This document shows, piece after piece, positions 40,953-49,540 of a stretch of DNA of 64,000 bases. Numbering within the stretch: position 1 is the first letter of the stretch; each line of letters starts with the position of its first letter. Under the pieces are notes generated by a model. That model made no database searches. It was not told the origin of the DNA and saw only the letters and a program-made list of their open reading frames with translations. The position numbers and the translations under genes are program-made. Source of the stretch: Deltaproteobacteria bacterium (GTDB lineage: Bacteria; Myxococcota; Kuafuiibacteriia; Kuafuiibacteriales; Kuafuiibacteriaceae); assembly GCA_016713425.1 (NCBI GenBank), contig JADJPE010000005.1, positions 2,294,001 to 2,358,000 of the forward strand, written 5' to 3'.

Positions 40953-41788
40953 TTGCAGCTCGCCTCCTCTGCGATCAGTGAGAGTCGGGTCGCGATGTCG
41001 ACCTCACCCTCGACAAGGGCGCGCAGGCTCGTCTTCGACGACCCCGGAAGATCGGTGAGCGCGGGCGTCCCTCGGTATTCTCGGGTGACGCCGTCAAGAA
41101 GCTCCGGCGTGAAGGCGTGGACACGAAAATCTGCGTCGGCGAGTGCTTGATGCACGCGGGTGAATGAGGTCCGGACGGCGATGTTGCTTGATAAGATCGT
41201 CGGCGACTCGGCGAAAGGCGCGTCGGTGGCGATGAGCATCAAACGCGCATCAGCAGTCGGAGCGCTTGCGGTCACCGATGTAATGGCGTCGAGCAGATTC
41301 TCGGCTGGTTCTGCGTTGTACGTGCGCTGCGTGAGGTTGAGGTCGCCGCGTCCGGCTTCGATCGCGCGATCGAGGGCATCTTGGACGCCAATGGCGCTCG
41401 TGAGGCGCGGTGATTCCTCCGGAAACCACTTCACGTCATTGACAAAGGCGACCACGTAATAGTCGACGCGCGTTCGTCGGCCTTGGGCGTCGCGCTCTGG
41501 GATGCTCTCGGTAAAAGAGACGATCTCGTTGCGCAGCTTGGTGAGAAACGGCGTCATTGAGCCAGACACATCGAGCACGAAATAGATCTCGTACGTCTCG
41601 GGTGTCGCCTCGCGCATACAGACCTTTTCCGGTGGACGTTCGAGGTCGAACAACCCTGCTGACTCCGATCCGCACGCCGAAAGACATGCGGTCATTGCGA
41701 GCAGTCGCGACCACGAGGGCAAGGGCGCCGGCCTAGGCGAGGCCCGCCGAGCGGGGGACGGTTTCGGGTCTCGCGCGCGAACGATCAT
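40949..41788 (-). CDS. von Willebrand A-domain lipoprotein
   Basis: 279 residues. The start at 41788 is chosen because its ATGA overlaps the trxB stop. Hydrophobic stretch SRLLAMTACLSAC with a lipobox, then a VWA domain: YEIYFVLDVSGSMTPFL with an intact MIDAS (DxSxS), RTRVDYYVVAFVND and LMLIATDAPFAESP. The C-terminal ~60 residues are unassigned. Likely a metal-dependent adhesion or assembly protein on the outer membrane or periplasmic face. Middle gene of a tightly overlapping three-gene operon with trxB and the cytochrome-like lipoprotein. Confidence 0.82.
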   Translation of the reverse strand: MIVRARDPKPSPARRASPRPAPLPSWSRLLAMTACLSACGSESAGLFDLERPPEKVCMREATPETYEIYFVLDVSGSMTPFLTKLRNEIVSFTESIPERDAQGRRTRVDYYVVAFVNDVKWFPEESPRLTSAIGVQDALDRAIEAGRGDLNLTQRTYNAEPAENLLDAITSVTASAPTADARLMLIATDAPFAESPTILSSNIAVRTSFTRVHQALADADFRVHAFTPELLDGVTREYRGTPALTDLPGSSKTSLRALVEGEVDIATRLSLIAEEASCN

Positions 41789-42765
41789 GCTGCGTCTTGG
41801 GCTTCGAGCCATCGCTCGGCATCGATGGCTGCCATGCAGCCACTTCCCGCCGCCGTGACGGCCTGCCGATACACGGGATCTTGCACGTCTCCGCAGGCAA
41901 ACACACCGGCAACGTTCGTATATGTGCTTCCCGGTCGAACCTTGATGTAGCCGGTCTCCAGGAGCTCGAGCTGCCCGGCGAAGACCTCGGTGTTGGGTTT
42001 GTGCCCAATGGCGACGAAGAATCCATCACACGGCACAGTCGTGGTCTCACCCGTCTTGATGTTCTTGAGCTGGAGGGCCTCGAGCCCACCCGCCGCACCG
42101 GGTGTCTCGGGCTTGTTCCCGAGGCACGCCTCGACCACCGTGTCCCAGATGAACGAAATCTTTGGGTTCTTCTCAGCTCGCGCCTGCATCACCTTCGAGG
42201 CGCGGAGCTTGTCGCGACGATGGACGATCGTGACTGAGCTCGCAAATCGAGTGAGAAAGGTCGCTTCTTCGATGGCGGTGTCGCCGCCCCCGGCGACGAC
42301 GACCCGCTTGCCCCGGAAGAATGCGCCATCGCACGTCGCGCAGGCGGAGACGCCGTGGCCCATCAGCGCTCGTTCGCCCGGAATTTCAAGGAGTTTGGCG
42401 ACGGCGCCCGTCGCCACGATGAGGCTCTCCGCCTCGAAGGCCGGTGTACCCTCGACGCTGACGGCGAACGGCCGCTTCGAGAGGTCCGCCGCCGTCACGA
42501 ACCCGTGTACGATCCGAGTCCCGAATCTTTCGGCTTGGCCACGCAGCTTCGACATGAGTTCGGGGCCTTGGATGCCCTCGGGGAACCCAGGGTAGTTTTC
42601 GACCTCGGTCGTGATCATGAGCTGGCCGCCCGGAAGGACTGACTGGTTTCCGGCCACGAAGCCGCCTTCGATCATCGTGGGTTCGAGGTTCGCCCGCGCG
42701 GCGTAGAGCGCGGCCGTGTACCCGGCCGGTCCGCTCCCAATAATCAAGACTTTGACCTTTTCCAT
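41785..42765 (-). CDS. trxB: TrxB, thioredoxin reductase
   Basis: 326 residues. NADPH-dependent flavoenzyme that reduces thioredoxin. Motifs: IIGSGPAGYTAALYAAR (FAD), the redox pair in ACATCDGAFF (C142, C145), VVAGGGDTAIEEA and VHRRDKLRA (NADPH), and GVFACGDVQDPVYRQAVTAAGSGC near the end. A normal length and complete active site. The ATG lacks a Shine-Dalgarno; TTGATC and TACCGA lie immediately upstream. First gene of an operon with two lipoprotein genes overlapping by four bases each. Confidence 0.96.
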   Translation of the reverse strand: MEKVKVLIIGSGPAGYTAALYAARANLEPTMIEGGFVAGNQSVLPGGQLMITTEVENYPGFPEGIQGPELMSKLRGQAERFGTRIVHGFVTAADLSKRPFAVSVEGTPAFEAESLIVATGAVAKLLEIPGERALMGHGVSACATCDGAFFRGKRVVVAGGGDTAIEEATFLTRFASSVTIVHRRDKLRASKVMQARAEKNPKISFIWDTVVEACLGNKPETPGAAGGLEALQLKNIKTGETTTVPCDGFFVAIGHKPNTEVFAGQLELLETGYIKVRPGSTYTNVAGVFACGDVQDPVYRQAVTAAGSGCMAAIDAERWLEAQDAA

Positions 42766-42774
42766 TCGTTGCGT

Positions 42775-42804
42775 TCGGTAGCATCAAGGTCGGTCGACGA
42801 TCAA
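42775..42804 (-). promoter_or_regulatory. Candidate trxB promoter
   Basis: On the minus strand TTGATC (42804-42799), 18-base spacer, TACCGA (42780-42775); the trxB ATG begins nine bases further, with no Shine-Dalgarno, so a near-leaderless transcript is suggested. Confidence 0.4.
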
Positions 42805-42935
42805 CGGTCGTGGCTGATTGGACTGGGAGGATCCGGAAAGCCGCATGCGAGAAGGTCCGGTTTGGAGAGCCGACGACGGCGTGCCTGCCCCGGTTGGCTT
42901 GCGCTCAGCCCGGCGGCAAGCGATGGTCGCTCGGT

Positions 42936-43481
42936 ATGAGCACCAGGATGTTCAATCTTCCCAGCCGGCCGATGACTTCGGGCGTGTGTGCGCTTGCGAC
43001 GGCCTTCGCTCTGATTGTGCCCGCTCTGGCATCGGACGCCGAGGCGGCGCCGAGCGGGGTCGGACTTGGGGCGGCCGCCGGGGTTGCCATTCCGGACGGC
43101 GATCTTGACTACAAGGCCACGTTTAGCTGGGGGTTCTTCGTCGACATCCCTTTGATCTCGACGTTTCACATCACGCCTTCCACGTTGGTCTATGATCTCA
43201 AGCCGTCAGGGTCGGAAGTGAGCGTGTCGGCGACCGACGTTTCGTTGAGCTTCAAGTTCATGATTCCGCTCGGGCCGATCGACCCGTTCGTGGGCGTGCT
43301 TGCCGGTTTGACGTCGGCGCAAGATCTCGAGCCGCACGTCGGACTTCTTGCAGGTACCACGGTGCGCTTGCTGCCCAACATCGACGCATACCTTCAGGCG
43401 AACTACCGCCTCATTCTGCGCGACGAGGGCGGAAACGTTCGCGATCTCATGATCCACGCGGGCCCACTTTTTCGGTTCTGA
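42936..43481 (+). CDS. Small outer-membrane beta-barrel-like protein
   Basis: 181 residues from ATG 42936 (another ATG four codons on). Signal peptide SGVCALATAFALIVPALASDAEA, cut near AEA-A. The mature part alternates hydrophobic and polar residues in short strands (GVGLGAAAGVAI, FSWGFFVDIPLI, VSLSFKFMIPLG, LEPHVGLLAGTTVRLL) and ends in the aromatic LMIHAGPLFRF, typical of BAM substrates. About eight strands can be imagined. Function unknown. Divergent from trxB. Confidence 0.75.
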   Translation: MSTRMFNLPSRPMTSGVCALATAFALIVPALASDAEAAPSGVGLGAAAGVAIPDGDLDYKATFSWGFFVDIPLISTFHITPSTLVYDLKPSGSEVSVSATDVSLSFKFMIPLGPIDPFVGVLAGLTSAQDLEPHVGLLAGTTVRLLPNIDAYLQANYRLILRDEGGNVRDLMIHAGPLFRF

Positions 43482-43546
43482 TCTCGCCCGCCGAGAACGA
43501 TCGAGCAGACGAACCCACCGATCGCGGATCATGGGACCGGACTCAC

Positions 43547-43577
43547 TTGCGTTCCCACGGCCAAGCCGCGCTATTCT
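43547..43577 (+). promoter_or_regulatory. Candidate promoter for the FemAB/GNAT-like gene
   Basis: TTGCGT (43547-43552), 19-base spacer and TATTCT (43572-43577). Transcription would start near 43584, leaving only ~12 bases before the proposed CTG start at 43596. Confidence 0.35.
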
Positions 43578-43595
43578 GGTCGCCGAGGCCCAATC

Positions 43596-44786
43596 CTGAA
43601 CGCTCAAGAGCTCTCCATCGAGGTCGTTTCGGCTATCTCCTCCGTCGACGAAGGCGAATGGAACGCGCTCCTCGGGGAGGGCGATGATGTGTCGCCCTTT
43701 GTCGAGTGGCGATTCTTGTCTGCGTTCGAGCAGGCTCGCACGCTTGGGCACTCGGCCGGATGGATTCCGCAGATCCCGCTCGTAAGAAGGGCTGGCCGAC
43801 TCGTGGCGGCAGCCCCCCTCTACGTCAAGTTCCACAGCCATGGCGAGTTCGTATTCGACTTCGCCTGGGCAGACTTCGCGAACCGACATGGCCTTCGATA
43901 CTACCCGAAGCTTCTCACCGCAGTTCCGTTCACTCCGGTTACGGGGCGTCGACTTCTTACGCACCCGGCCGAGGACCATCGCGCGTTGCTCGAGGTGTTG
44001 GGCAAGATCCTCGTCGAGCTGTGTGCGCATCTCGAGCTGTCGAGCGCCCATGTGAACTTCGCGCTCGACGATGAGATCGATGCGCTCGTAGCCATCGGCT
44101 TCATCGAGCGATACGACGTCCAGTATCACTGGCGCCGCGGCCCACAGGAACGCTCGTTCGACGACTATCTTCAGCGGTTCACGAGCAAGAAGCGGAATCA
44201 GATCAAACGCGAACGACGGACGGTGGCTGAACAGGGGCTCGAGATCCTGACCCTCTCGGGGGATGCGCTCGCCGAGCCTGCGCTCTTCGAGCTTGCCTAT
44301 CGAATCTATCGATCGACGGTCGACAAGTTCGCGTGGGGGCGCCGGTATCTGAATCATGATCTCTTCAAGATCTGGTTTGATCGCATGCGCGACCAGATCT
44401 TGTTCGTGGTTGCACGTCCCGTCGATCGCAAGGACGAGGTCGTCGCGGGCGCGATCAACTTCGCGAAAGGGCGTCGTCTCTACGGGCGCTATTGGGGCGC
44501 TCTCGTGGAGGCGCGGTTCTTACACTTCAATGTTTGCTACTACCACGGGATCGAGCAGTGCTTTGCGCGAGGGCTCGACGTCTTTGAGCCCGGCGCTCAA
44601 GGGGAGCACAAACGAGTTCGCGGTTTCGCGCCGACGCTCGTCAAGAGCGCGCACTACATCCGAGACGCGTCTTTTCGCGAGGTGCTGAGCCATCATCTCG
44701 CGGCTGAGCGCCGGATGATGGTGGACAGGATTGACGCGCAGGAGGACGGGGAAGATCATTTTGGCGCGGACGCTTCATCGATGTAG
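43596..44786 (+). CDS. FemAB/GNAT-like peptidoglycan-associated acyltransferase (COG3146 type)
   Basis: 396 residues if started at CTG 43596. The usual start GTG 43689 (SPFVEWRFLSAFEQA) would remove LSIEVVSAISSVDEGEWNAL, which is the conserved N-terminal strand and helix of this family (V..I..V...EWNAL). No ATG, GTG or TTG occurs in frame between 43500 and 43689. Core features: AAPLYVKFHSHGEFVFDFAW, the FTSKKRNQIKRERR region, FELAYRIYRSTVDKFAWGR, GAINFAKGRRLYGRYWG, CYYHGIEQCFARGLDVFEPGAQGEHK. Two GNAT-fold halves are likely. Family role in cell wall is suggested from FemAB similarity but unproven. Overlaps the convergent beta-helix gene by 31 bases. Confidence 0.8.
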   Translation: MNAQELSIEVVSAISSVDEGEWNALLGEGDDVSPFVEWRFLSAFEQARTLGHSAGWIPQIPLVRRAGRLVAAAPLYVKFHSHGEFVFDFAWADFANRHGLRYYPKLLTAVPFTPVTGRRLLTHPAEDHRALLEVLGKILVELCAHLELSSAHVNFALDDEIDALVAIGFIERYDVQYHWRRGPQERSFDDYLQRFTSKKRNQIKRERRTVAEQGLEILTLSGDALAEPALFELAYRIYRSTVDKFAWGRRYLNHDLFKIWFDRMRDQILFVVARPVDRKDEVVAGAINFAKGRRLYGRYWGALVEARFLHFNVCYYHGIEQCFARGLDVFEPGAQGEHKRVRGFAPTLVKSAHYIRDASFREVLSHHLAAERRMMVDRIDAQEDGEDHFGADASSM

Positions 44787-47068
44787 ACGAAGTTCTGCTC
44801 GTTCGACACGTATCTTACGTGGTCGAAGACGTCGACGACCGAGGCCCGCGCGGGGACGAGTGCCCCGATCTTTGAATCGCGCACCAGGCCGTGACGGGCC
44901 GTGATCCGGCTCGCGCCCCATGTCTCGGTGATGAAGCTGAACACTTGAGTGACGTGAAGCGCGGCGAGGCTTGCGCGGACATCGAAGTTCTCGAGATCGA
45001 TCAGCGCGTCATCGGTTGCGCGGAGACCTGCCGCGTGGCCGACCACCGAAGCGTTCTTCAGGCTGACTCGGCTTTGGCCCTTCGCGACCAGCCCGTCCCG
45101 GTCTTCCAGGTTCAGCCGCACGCGGTTGGCGGAGAGCGAGAAGTCGCCCGCTGTCGCCATGCACGGTCCGGACTGCACAGTGGCGCCAGAGATCTCGAGG
45201 TCGGTGACGTTCACGACGCCTCCGGTCGCATTGATGACGCCGCCATCGATCTGCCAGCGCGCACCGAAGACGGATCCCTCGGTCTCGAACCCTCGATCGC
45301 TGACGAGGAAATGCGCGTCGGCGATCGACGCGGTGGCCGTGCTGTTGATGAGCATGGCGACTGGACAAGCCTCGACGTGCAGACGCTTCGCATTGAAGGC
45401 GCTCCAGACATGAAGGGCGACCGCATCGACGTTCGACGAAGGGCAGCCAACCACGGCGATGTCCTCGAGTGTTGCCCGCGTATCATGGTTGAAGGCAAGG
45501 GCTGCGAAGGTGTTTTGGGCATTCACGAACCACGAGTTCTTGAGCGCCACATGGGCGCGGTCTTCGGCATGGATGCCGTCGTTGTCTGTGGCGCTGGCGC
45601 TGGCGTCGCGCACGCCGCCAAACATCGAGCTCGATACTTCGAGTCGCGCGTCACCGTGCGGATGGACGCCGATCTCATGGTTGCCGAGGAAGCGTGCGCG
45701 CGCGAGGGTTGCTTCCGCCGTGCCTGAGACTGCGAGGCCGACCTGGTTCGTTTCGATCTGGGCGACATCGAGTACGATCCGTCCACCGGTCGCGGTGATG
45801 CCTGCTGTACCGGCGCCGAATATTTGAATGCGTTGGGCCTCGAGGCTTCCGCCTGTCAGTTGAATTCCACGCGTGCGCCCGCTCAGTTGGGTGTCTTCGA
45901 CGAAGACCGATCCCGCTTCGATGAGAAGACTTGCGCTGGACGTGTTGCGGGCGCGAAGGCCGCGCGCTTCGACCTGAGCTTCTGCGGCGCCCACAACGAG
46001 GCCGTGCGCGCCTCCTTCGAGCGTAAGGTCTTCCAGGGCGCTCGTCCCTTGAACGGCGATCACCGTCCCGGCGTCGTCGCTGTCTCCGCCGTCTGGCTGG
46101 AGCACGGTTCGCGATACACAGCTGCCGCGCAATGATACGTGGCCCTTGAGCACCAAGGACTCCGCGTATGTGCCCTCCGAGATCACGACGAGCGCGTTGG
46201 GCCTCGTTGCGGCGGCTTCGAGCGCCCGGCCAATCGTATGGAACGGGCGGTCCGTTGATCCATCGGCGTCCTGCTCGGAGCCCGGGGCGCTCTGGTTCAC
46301 GAAGAGCAACGGCCGTTCGATGGAGCTCTCGGGTAGGTCGGGTGGCCATGTCCCGGGTTCGGGGCAGACGCGGCCGATCGGCTGACATGAGCGATCGCCG
46401 GGGAGTTGGAACTTGCCCTCCTCGCATTCGAGCACGCCCTCGGGGTATGGATCGCAGAAGCGACCGCGATGCTCGAGCTGCCATCCGCGTGGACACTCGA
46501 CGACGAGGGGCGCGGGTGCGAGCACAGGTGCGATCTCGGATTCGGGACACGGCGTGAGGCAGGCCGGTGACTCGGACGCATCGGCGTAACAGCCTTCGCG
46601 CGAAGCGCAGCGCGCCGAGAAGTCGACGTCCGGTGTTCGGAACGCGGCCAGCGAGCCCTCGAGCGACGCGATCTGCGTCCAGCCCGTCTGGCCTGATGGG
46701 CCGAGCCGATTGACGACCGCGGCCTCGAAGGTGGGCAGGGGACGCGAGGAGGACTCACGGGTCGAAGCGGGGACCGTTCCTGGATCGAGCCCCAGTTGAT
46801 CCAGATCGGCGCGATAGAAGAGGGCCGTCATCTCTGCCTGTGCGCTCGACCTGCGCACGAAGCTTCGCTCGATGGCGGTCGAGGCCTCGGTGAGCGCATA
46901 CGCTTCGACCGCCAGATGCCCCGAAGTCTCGAGGGCGAAGATCATTGAACGCGCTTCCTCGGGCGGCTCGAGTCGATCGACGTCGAAGACGTCGGGGGTG
47001 CAGCTTGCGACGAACGACGCGAGGACGAGCACCAACACGAACACGCAGACGCAGACGCAGACGCACAT
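44756..47068 (-). CDS. Right-handed beta-helix lipoprotein with repeat-encoded signal peptide
   Basis: 770 residues. The start at 47068 gives the signal peptide MCVCVCVCVFVLVLVLASFV followed by AS-C, a lipobox; the CV pairs come from a gacgca hexamer repeat. Residues ~25-260 form a Cys-containing N-terminal region (CASREGCYADASESPACLTPC, CPRGWQLEHRGRFCDPYPEG). From about 275 (FVNQSAPGSEQDADGSTDRP, IGRALEAA) starts a DUF1565/pectate-lyase-type parallel beta-helix with about 20 coils (LVLKGHVSLRGSCVS, TSALEDLTLEGGAHGLVV, ...) to the C terminus. A surface protein; no catalytic residues recognised. The 3' end overlaps the convergent gene. Confidence 0.82.
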   Translation of the reverse strand: MCVCVCVCVFVLVLVLASFVASCTPDVFDVDRLEPPEEARSMIFALETSGHLAVEAYALTEASTAIERSFVRRSSAQAEMTALFYRADLDQLGLDPGTVPASTRESSSRPLPTFEAAVVNRLGPSGQTGWTQIASLEGSLAAFRTPDVDFSARCASREGCYADASESPACLTPCPESEIAPVLAPAPLVVECPRGWQLEHRGRFCDPYPEGVLECEEGKFQLPGDRSCQPIGRVCPEPGTWPPDLPESSIERPLLFVNQSAPGSEQDADGSTDRPFHTIGRALEAAATRPNALVVISEGTYAESLVLKGHVSLRGSCVSRTVLQPDGGDSDDAGTVIAVQGTSALEDLTLEGGAHGLVVGAAEAQVEARGLRARNTSSASLLIEAGSVFVEDTQLSGRTRGIQLTGGSLEAQRIQIFGAGTAGITATGGRIVLDVAQIETNQVGLAVSGTAEATLARARFLGNHEIGVHPHGDARLEVSSSMFGGVRDASASATDNDGIHAEDRAHVALKNSWFVNAQNTFAALAFNHDTRATLEDIAVVGCPSSNVDAVALHVWSAFNAKRLHVEACPVAMLINSTATASIADAHFLVSDRGFETEGSVFGARWQIDGGVINATGGVVNVTDLEISGATVQSGPCMATAGDFSLSANRVRLNLEDRDGLVAKGQSRVSLKNASVVGHAAGLRATDDALIDLENFDVRASLAALHVTQVFSFITETWGASRITARHGLVRDSKIGALVPARASVVDVFDHVRYVSNEQNFVYIDEASAPK
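47043..47066 (-). repeat. Hexanucleotide repeat encoding a signal-peptide core
   Basis: Three acgcag copies and one acgcac (plus-strand reading), translated on the minus strand as Cys-Val pairs right after the start Met. Confidence 0.9.
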
Positions 47069-47130
47069 CTTTGGCCTACGCCCAGAGCTGAAGGCGATAT
47101 CGACGAAGGTCGGTCGGTGTTCGTTCCGCG

Positions 47131-47304
47131 TCACAGAGGTTTGCCTGAGGCATCGTACCCGGCCTTTGTGGCCGAGGAAAAGAGCCACAGGCTATGGATG
47201 CAGGGGATGACGACGGTCAGAATGAGCGCCAGCCCGACAACTCCACCTACGGAGTACTGGCTGGCGCGATCCAGGATCCAGTGCCGCCAGCCAGCTATTG
47301 GCAC
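47131..47304 (-). CDS. Possible 57-residue membrane protein
   Basis: GTG start overlapping the end of the upstream small lipoprotein gene by ten bases. Sequence begins PIAGWRHWILDRASQYS (Trp-rich amphipathic head), then one strong transmembrane segment VGGVVGLALILTVVIP and a short polar tail SSATKAGYDASGKPL. Lies between the small Cys-rich lipoprotein and the beta-helix lipoprotein in the same orientation, so the three could form an operon. No family recognised; supported only by composition and position. Confidence 0.42.
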   Translation of the reverse strand: MPIAGWRHWILDRASQYSVGGVVGLALILTVVIPCIHSLWLFSSATKAGYDASGKPL

Positions 47305-47564
47305 GCTGCTTCGTCGGGGTTCGCGGTCGCGAGAAGCGACAGCGCGCTCTTGCAGGCGGCCGTGCATACATCTGCGTTGTCGTCGTTGTCCCAGCATTGT
47401 CCGTCCTCGCCGTAGGTCGACGCCGCGGCGGCGCTCGTTCCGGGTGAGGCCGCCTCTGCGCACGCAATGTAAGCCTTGCACTCATCGGACTGTGAGGGGC
47501 CACCGCAGGCGGCGAGGAACGCAAGTGTGGTGCAATAGATGAAAACCTTAGCAATCTTGAGCAT
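47295..47564 (-). CDS. Small Cys-rich lipoprotein (89 residues)
   Basis: Start at 47564 with CTGGAG about 11 bases upstream. Signal peptide KVFIYCTTLAFLAAC with a lipobox, then a compact domain with six Cys: SDECKAYIACAEAAS, GQCWDNDDNADVCTAACKSAL and the ending AAC. The ECxxYIxC ... CW ... CTxACxxAL arrangement recurs in small surface lipoproteins of myxobacteria. Probably disulfide-bonded and periplasmic or outer-membrane anchored. Function unknown. Confidence 0.75.
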   Translation of the reverse strand: MLKIAKVFIYCTTLAFLAACGGPSQSDECKAYIACAEAASPGTSAAAASTYGEDGQCWDNDDNADVCTAACKSALSLLATANPDEAACQ

Positions 47565-47798
47565 TTCAGAACACTCCAGTGCCCACCACCGTGGGCACGT
47601 CCTTGGGGCGTGCCAACCACGCCCGGTTGATAACAGAGCGTGTTCGGTAGTTGATCCACCGCGACCCATCAACGACATGTGTCGGGATCGATGTCGATAC
47701 TGCGTTCCCGAAGCAACAAACCGGCTTCTGTGAGCGCCTTCACGCGGAGCGTCGGGCCCTAAGCCGCTGGAACCGCGGCCGGGGGAATATTGTCTCGG

Positions 47799-49067
47799 TC
47801 AGTTCGTGATGTCGACGTGGATAGGGATGTTGTGGGGGACGCCGCTCATGTCTCGGCAACTCAAGACGAACTCGCTGCTGTACTGGACGTTGGCCATTGG
47901 ATAGATGCGGAAGTTGACCTGCGCGCCGTTTCCGAACCCAGGCGGAATATAGAGTCCTTGCGTGCTACCCAGGCTGGGGATGCGCTCTTTGAGATCTGGA
48001 TTCCCGTGGGTGGCTTCGATGATGTTGACGTTACCGGAGAAGAAGAGGAAGCAGCCCTGGCTCGTGAGGTTCTGGAAGTTGAAGATGCGTTGAAAATGGG
48101 GCCGGTTTTGACCGTTTGTAAAATCTGCAGAAAAACCGAACGCCCAAGCGCCCGAGTGAAGCGAGGTCCCGAGCAGCGTGCCGTAGTCGTAAAGACCTAC
48201 GTACTCGGCACCCACGCAACGTGGATTGCTATAGCTACCTGTGAGCTGACCATTGCTGCAGACGCGCGTCTCCTGTGCGCAGGAGGCGCCGGGGGGCGCG
48301 CTTTGCGTGAGGTACGCGGTAACGGATCCACCGTGCGCCAAGACGCCTCCCCAGGGGAGGTTGCAGCTAGAAGCCTGGTCTGCAACACAACTTGACTGAC
48401 CGTAGGCGCTGTCACCACTCAGCGTTCCGTCCGACAAGCACGTCCGGACCTGCGCGTACGCGGCGCACGTTTGGCCGAAGGACACGCGCGTCGTAGAGAA
48501 GAGCTGGATGCTGTCGCCGGGCTGGAGCGTGGCCCCCGATGGCGTGGCGCACGTCAAGATGGGAGGAGGCGCTTCGGGCGTCGTCGGATCGGGCGTCGTT
48601 GGATCGGGCGTCGTTGGATCGGGCGTCGTTGGATCGGGCGTTGATGGGGCCGGCGCAGGTGCCGGCGTCGGTGTGTTTGACGCTACGGTGCACGTTCCGT
48701 GTCGGAAATCGGTCTCGCTTCGTTCCAGTGATGGGTTTACGAGCCAGAGTGTTCCGCTGCGACAGCTAAGCTTGGCGTGCACTCGCTCGCACGTGTCGCC
48801 AGCCGGGAGGTTCTTCTCACTGTAGGCATCGACGACGGTACCCTCATCGACCTGAGACCGGTTCCAAGGAAGCTCGCACATCGCGTACTGGTTGACGACC
48901 GAGTCGTCCTCTTTGGCCGAGCTTCCGACAAGACGTCCGTCGCCGCTGGGGAGCGGCGCGCATCCGGAGGCGAAGGCGACAAGGAGCGCCCAGCGCCTTA
49001 GCCGGCCGGGGCTCCTGCGCCCTCCGCGGCTGTCACGCGATGGCTGGGGACCGACCGAACGTATCAT
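47799..49067 (-). CDS. Lipoprotein with Cys-rich N-terminal modules and PDPTT repeat
   Basis: 422 residues. Start at 49067 (MIRSVGPQPS); longer frames add an unlikely head. Signal peptide LRRWALLVAFASGC with a lipobox. Three short modules with two to four Cys (MCELPWNRSQVDEGTVV ... CTV; LTCATPSGATLQPGDS...; CNLPWGGVLAHGGSV ...) recur; each contains G-[TD]-x-V/I and a CxxG turn, similar to repeats in other surface proteins. A PDPTT pentapeptide repeat (four copies) links modules 1 and 2. The C-terminal ~150 residues (YDYGTLLGTSLHSGAWAFG ... NIPIHVDITN) look beta-rich. No enzyme motif. Confidence 0.75.
   Translation of the reverse strand: MIRSVGPQPSRDSRGGRRSPGRLRRWALLVAFASGCAPLPSGDGRLVGSSAKEDDSVVNQYAMCELPWNRSQVDEGTVVDAYSEKNLPAGDTCERVHAKLSCRSGTLWLVNPSLERSETDFRHGTCTVASNTPTPAPAPAPSTPDPTTPDPTTPDPTTPDPTTPEAPPPILTCATPSGATLQPGDSIQLFSTTRVSFGQTCAAYAQVRTCLSDGTLSGDSAYGQSSCVADQASSCNLPWGGVLAHGGSVTAYLTQSAPPGASCAQETRVCSNGQLTGSYSNPRCVGAEYVGLYDYGTLLGTSLHSGAWAFGFSADFTNGQNRPHFQRIFNFQNLTSQGCFLFFSGNVNIIEATHGNPDLKERIPSLGSTQGLYIPPGFGNGAQVNFRIYPMANVQYSSEFVLSCRDMSGVPHNIPIHVDITN
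48586..48642 (-). repeat. 15-bp tandem repeat encoding PDPTT units
   Basis: Copies at 48586, 48601, 48616 and 48631 (last diverged); unit ggatcgggcgtcgtt on the plus strand. Confidence 0.92.
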
Positions 49068-49540
49068 CCGGCGATGGAATGCAGGGGCTGCGCCAACCCG
49101 GATCCCGACGGAGATACCGGGACGTGTCACTCACATCGACACGCGGATTCGGCGGCGCGGTCGTCAAAGCTTGGGTTGTCGCCTGTTTGGCGGACTGCCT
49201 GTCGATGCGGACGATGGCGTTGCCGGTGACGGTTGTCGCCCCGGGCGACGGTCGCACACGACGCTCAGTCTGCTGCATCGACGAACGATATCAAGAACAT
49301 GCCATCTCGCGATACCATCTCGCGCTGAGTTCGCGGGGGCGTCCGCGCGGCTCGAAGGATCGAAGGGTCGATGGGTCGGTGTTCCTGTGGGCTACGACGT
49401 CGTTTGAACTCGAGTGCACAGATTGGTTCCTTCGAGGAACAGGGGCGCCCACGGGGAAAGCGCACGACTGAGCCATTCTGGCGGTTGGTGAGTTGGCATA
49501 CGCCTTGCGCAAACGTCGAACTCGGGAGGTCCACCGGGTC
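49068..49540. other. Divergent intergenic region, no supported gene
   Basis: 473 bases between two divergent surface-protein genes. Frames in it break up or lack start signals. A 51-codon Cys-rich frame from 49074 is noted but unconvincing. GGGAGG at about 49524-49529 may serve the gene to the right. Confidence 0.5.

Noticed and set aside
49074..49226. 51-codon Cys-rich frame (MECRGCANPD...)
   Set aside because: Starts like a zinc-ribbon but ends after Arg-rich text without support; no ribosome site or neighbours in operon order.
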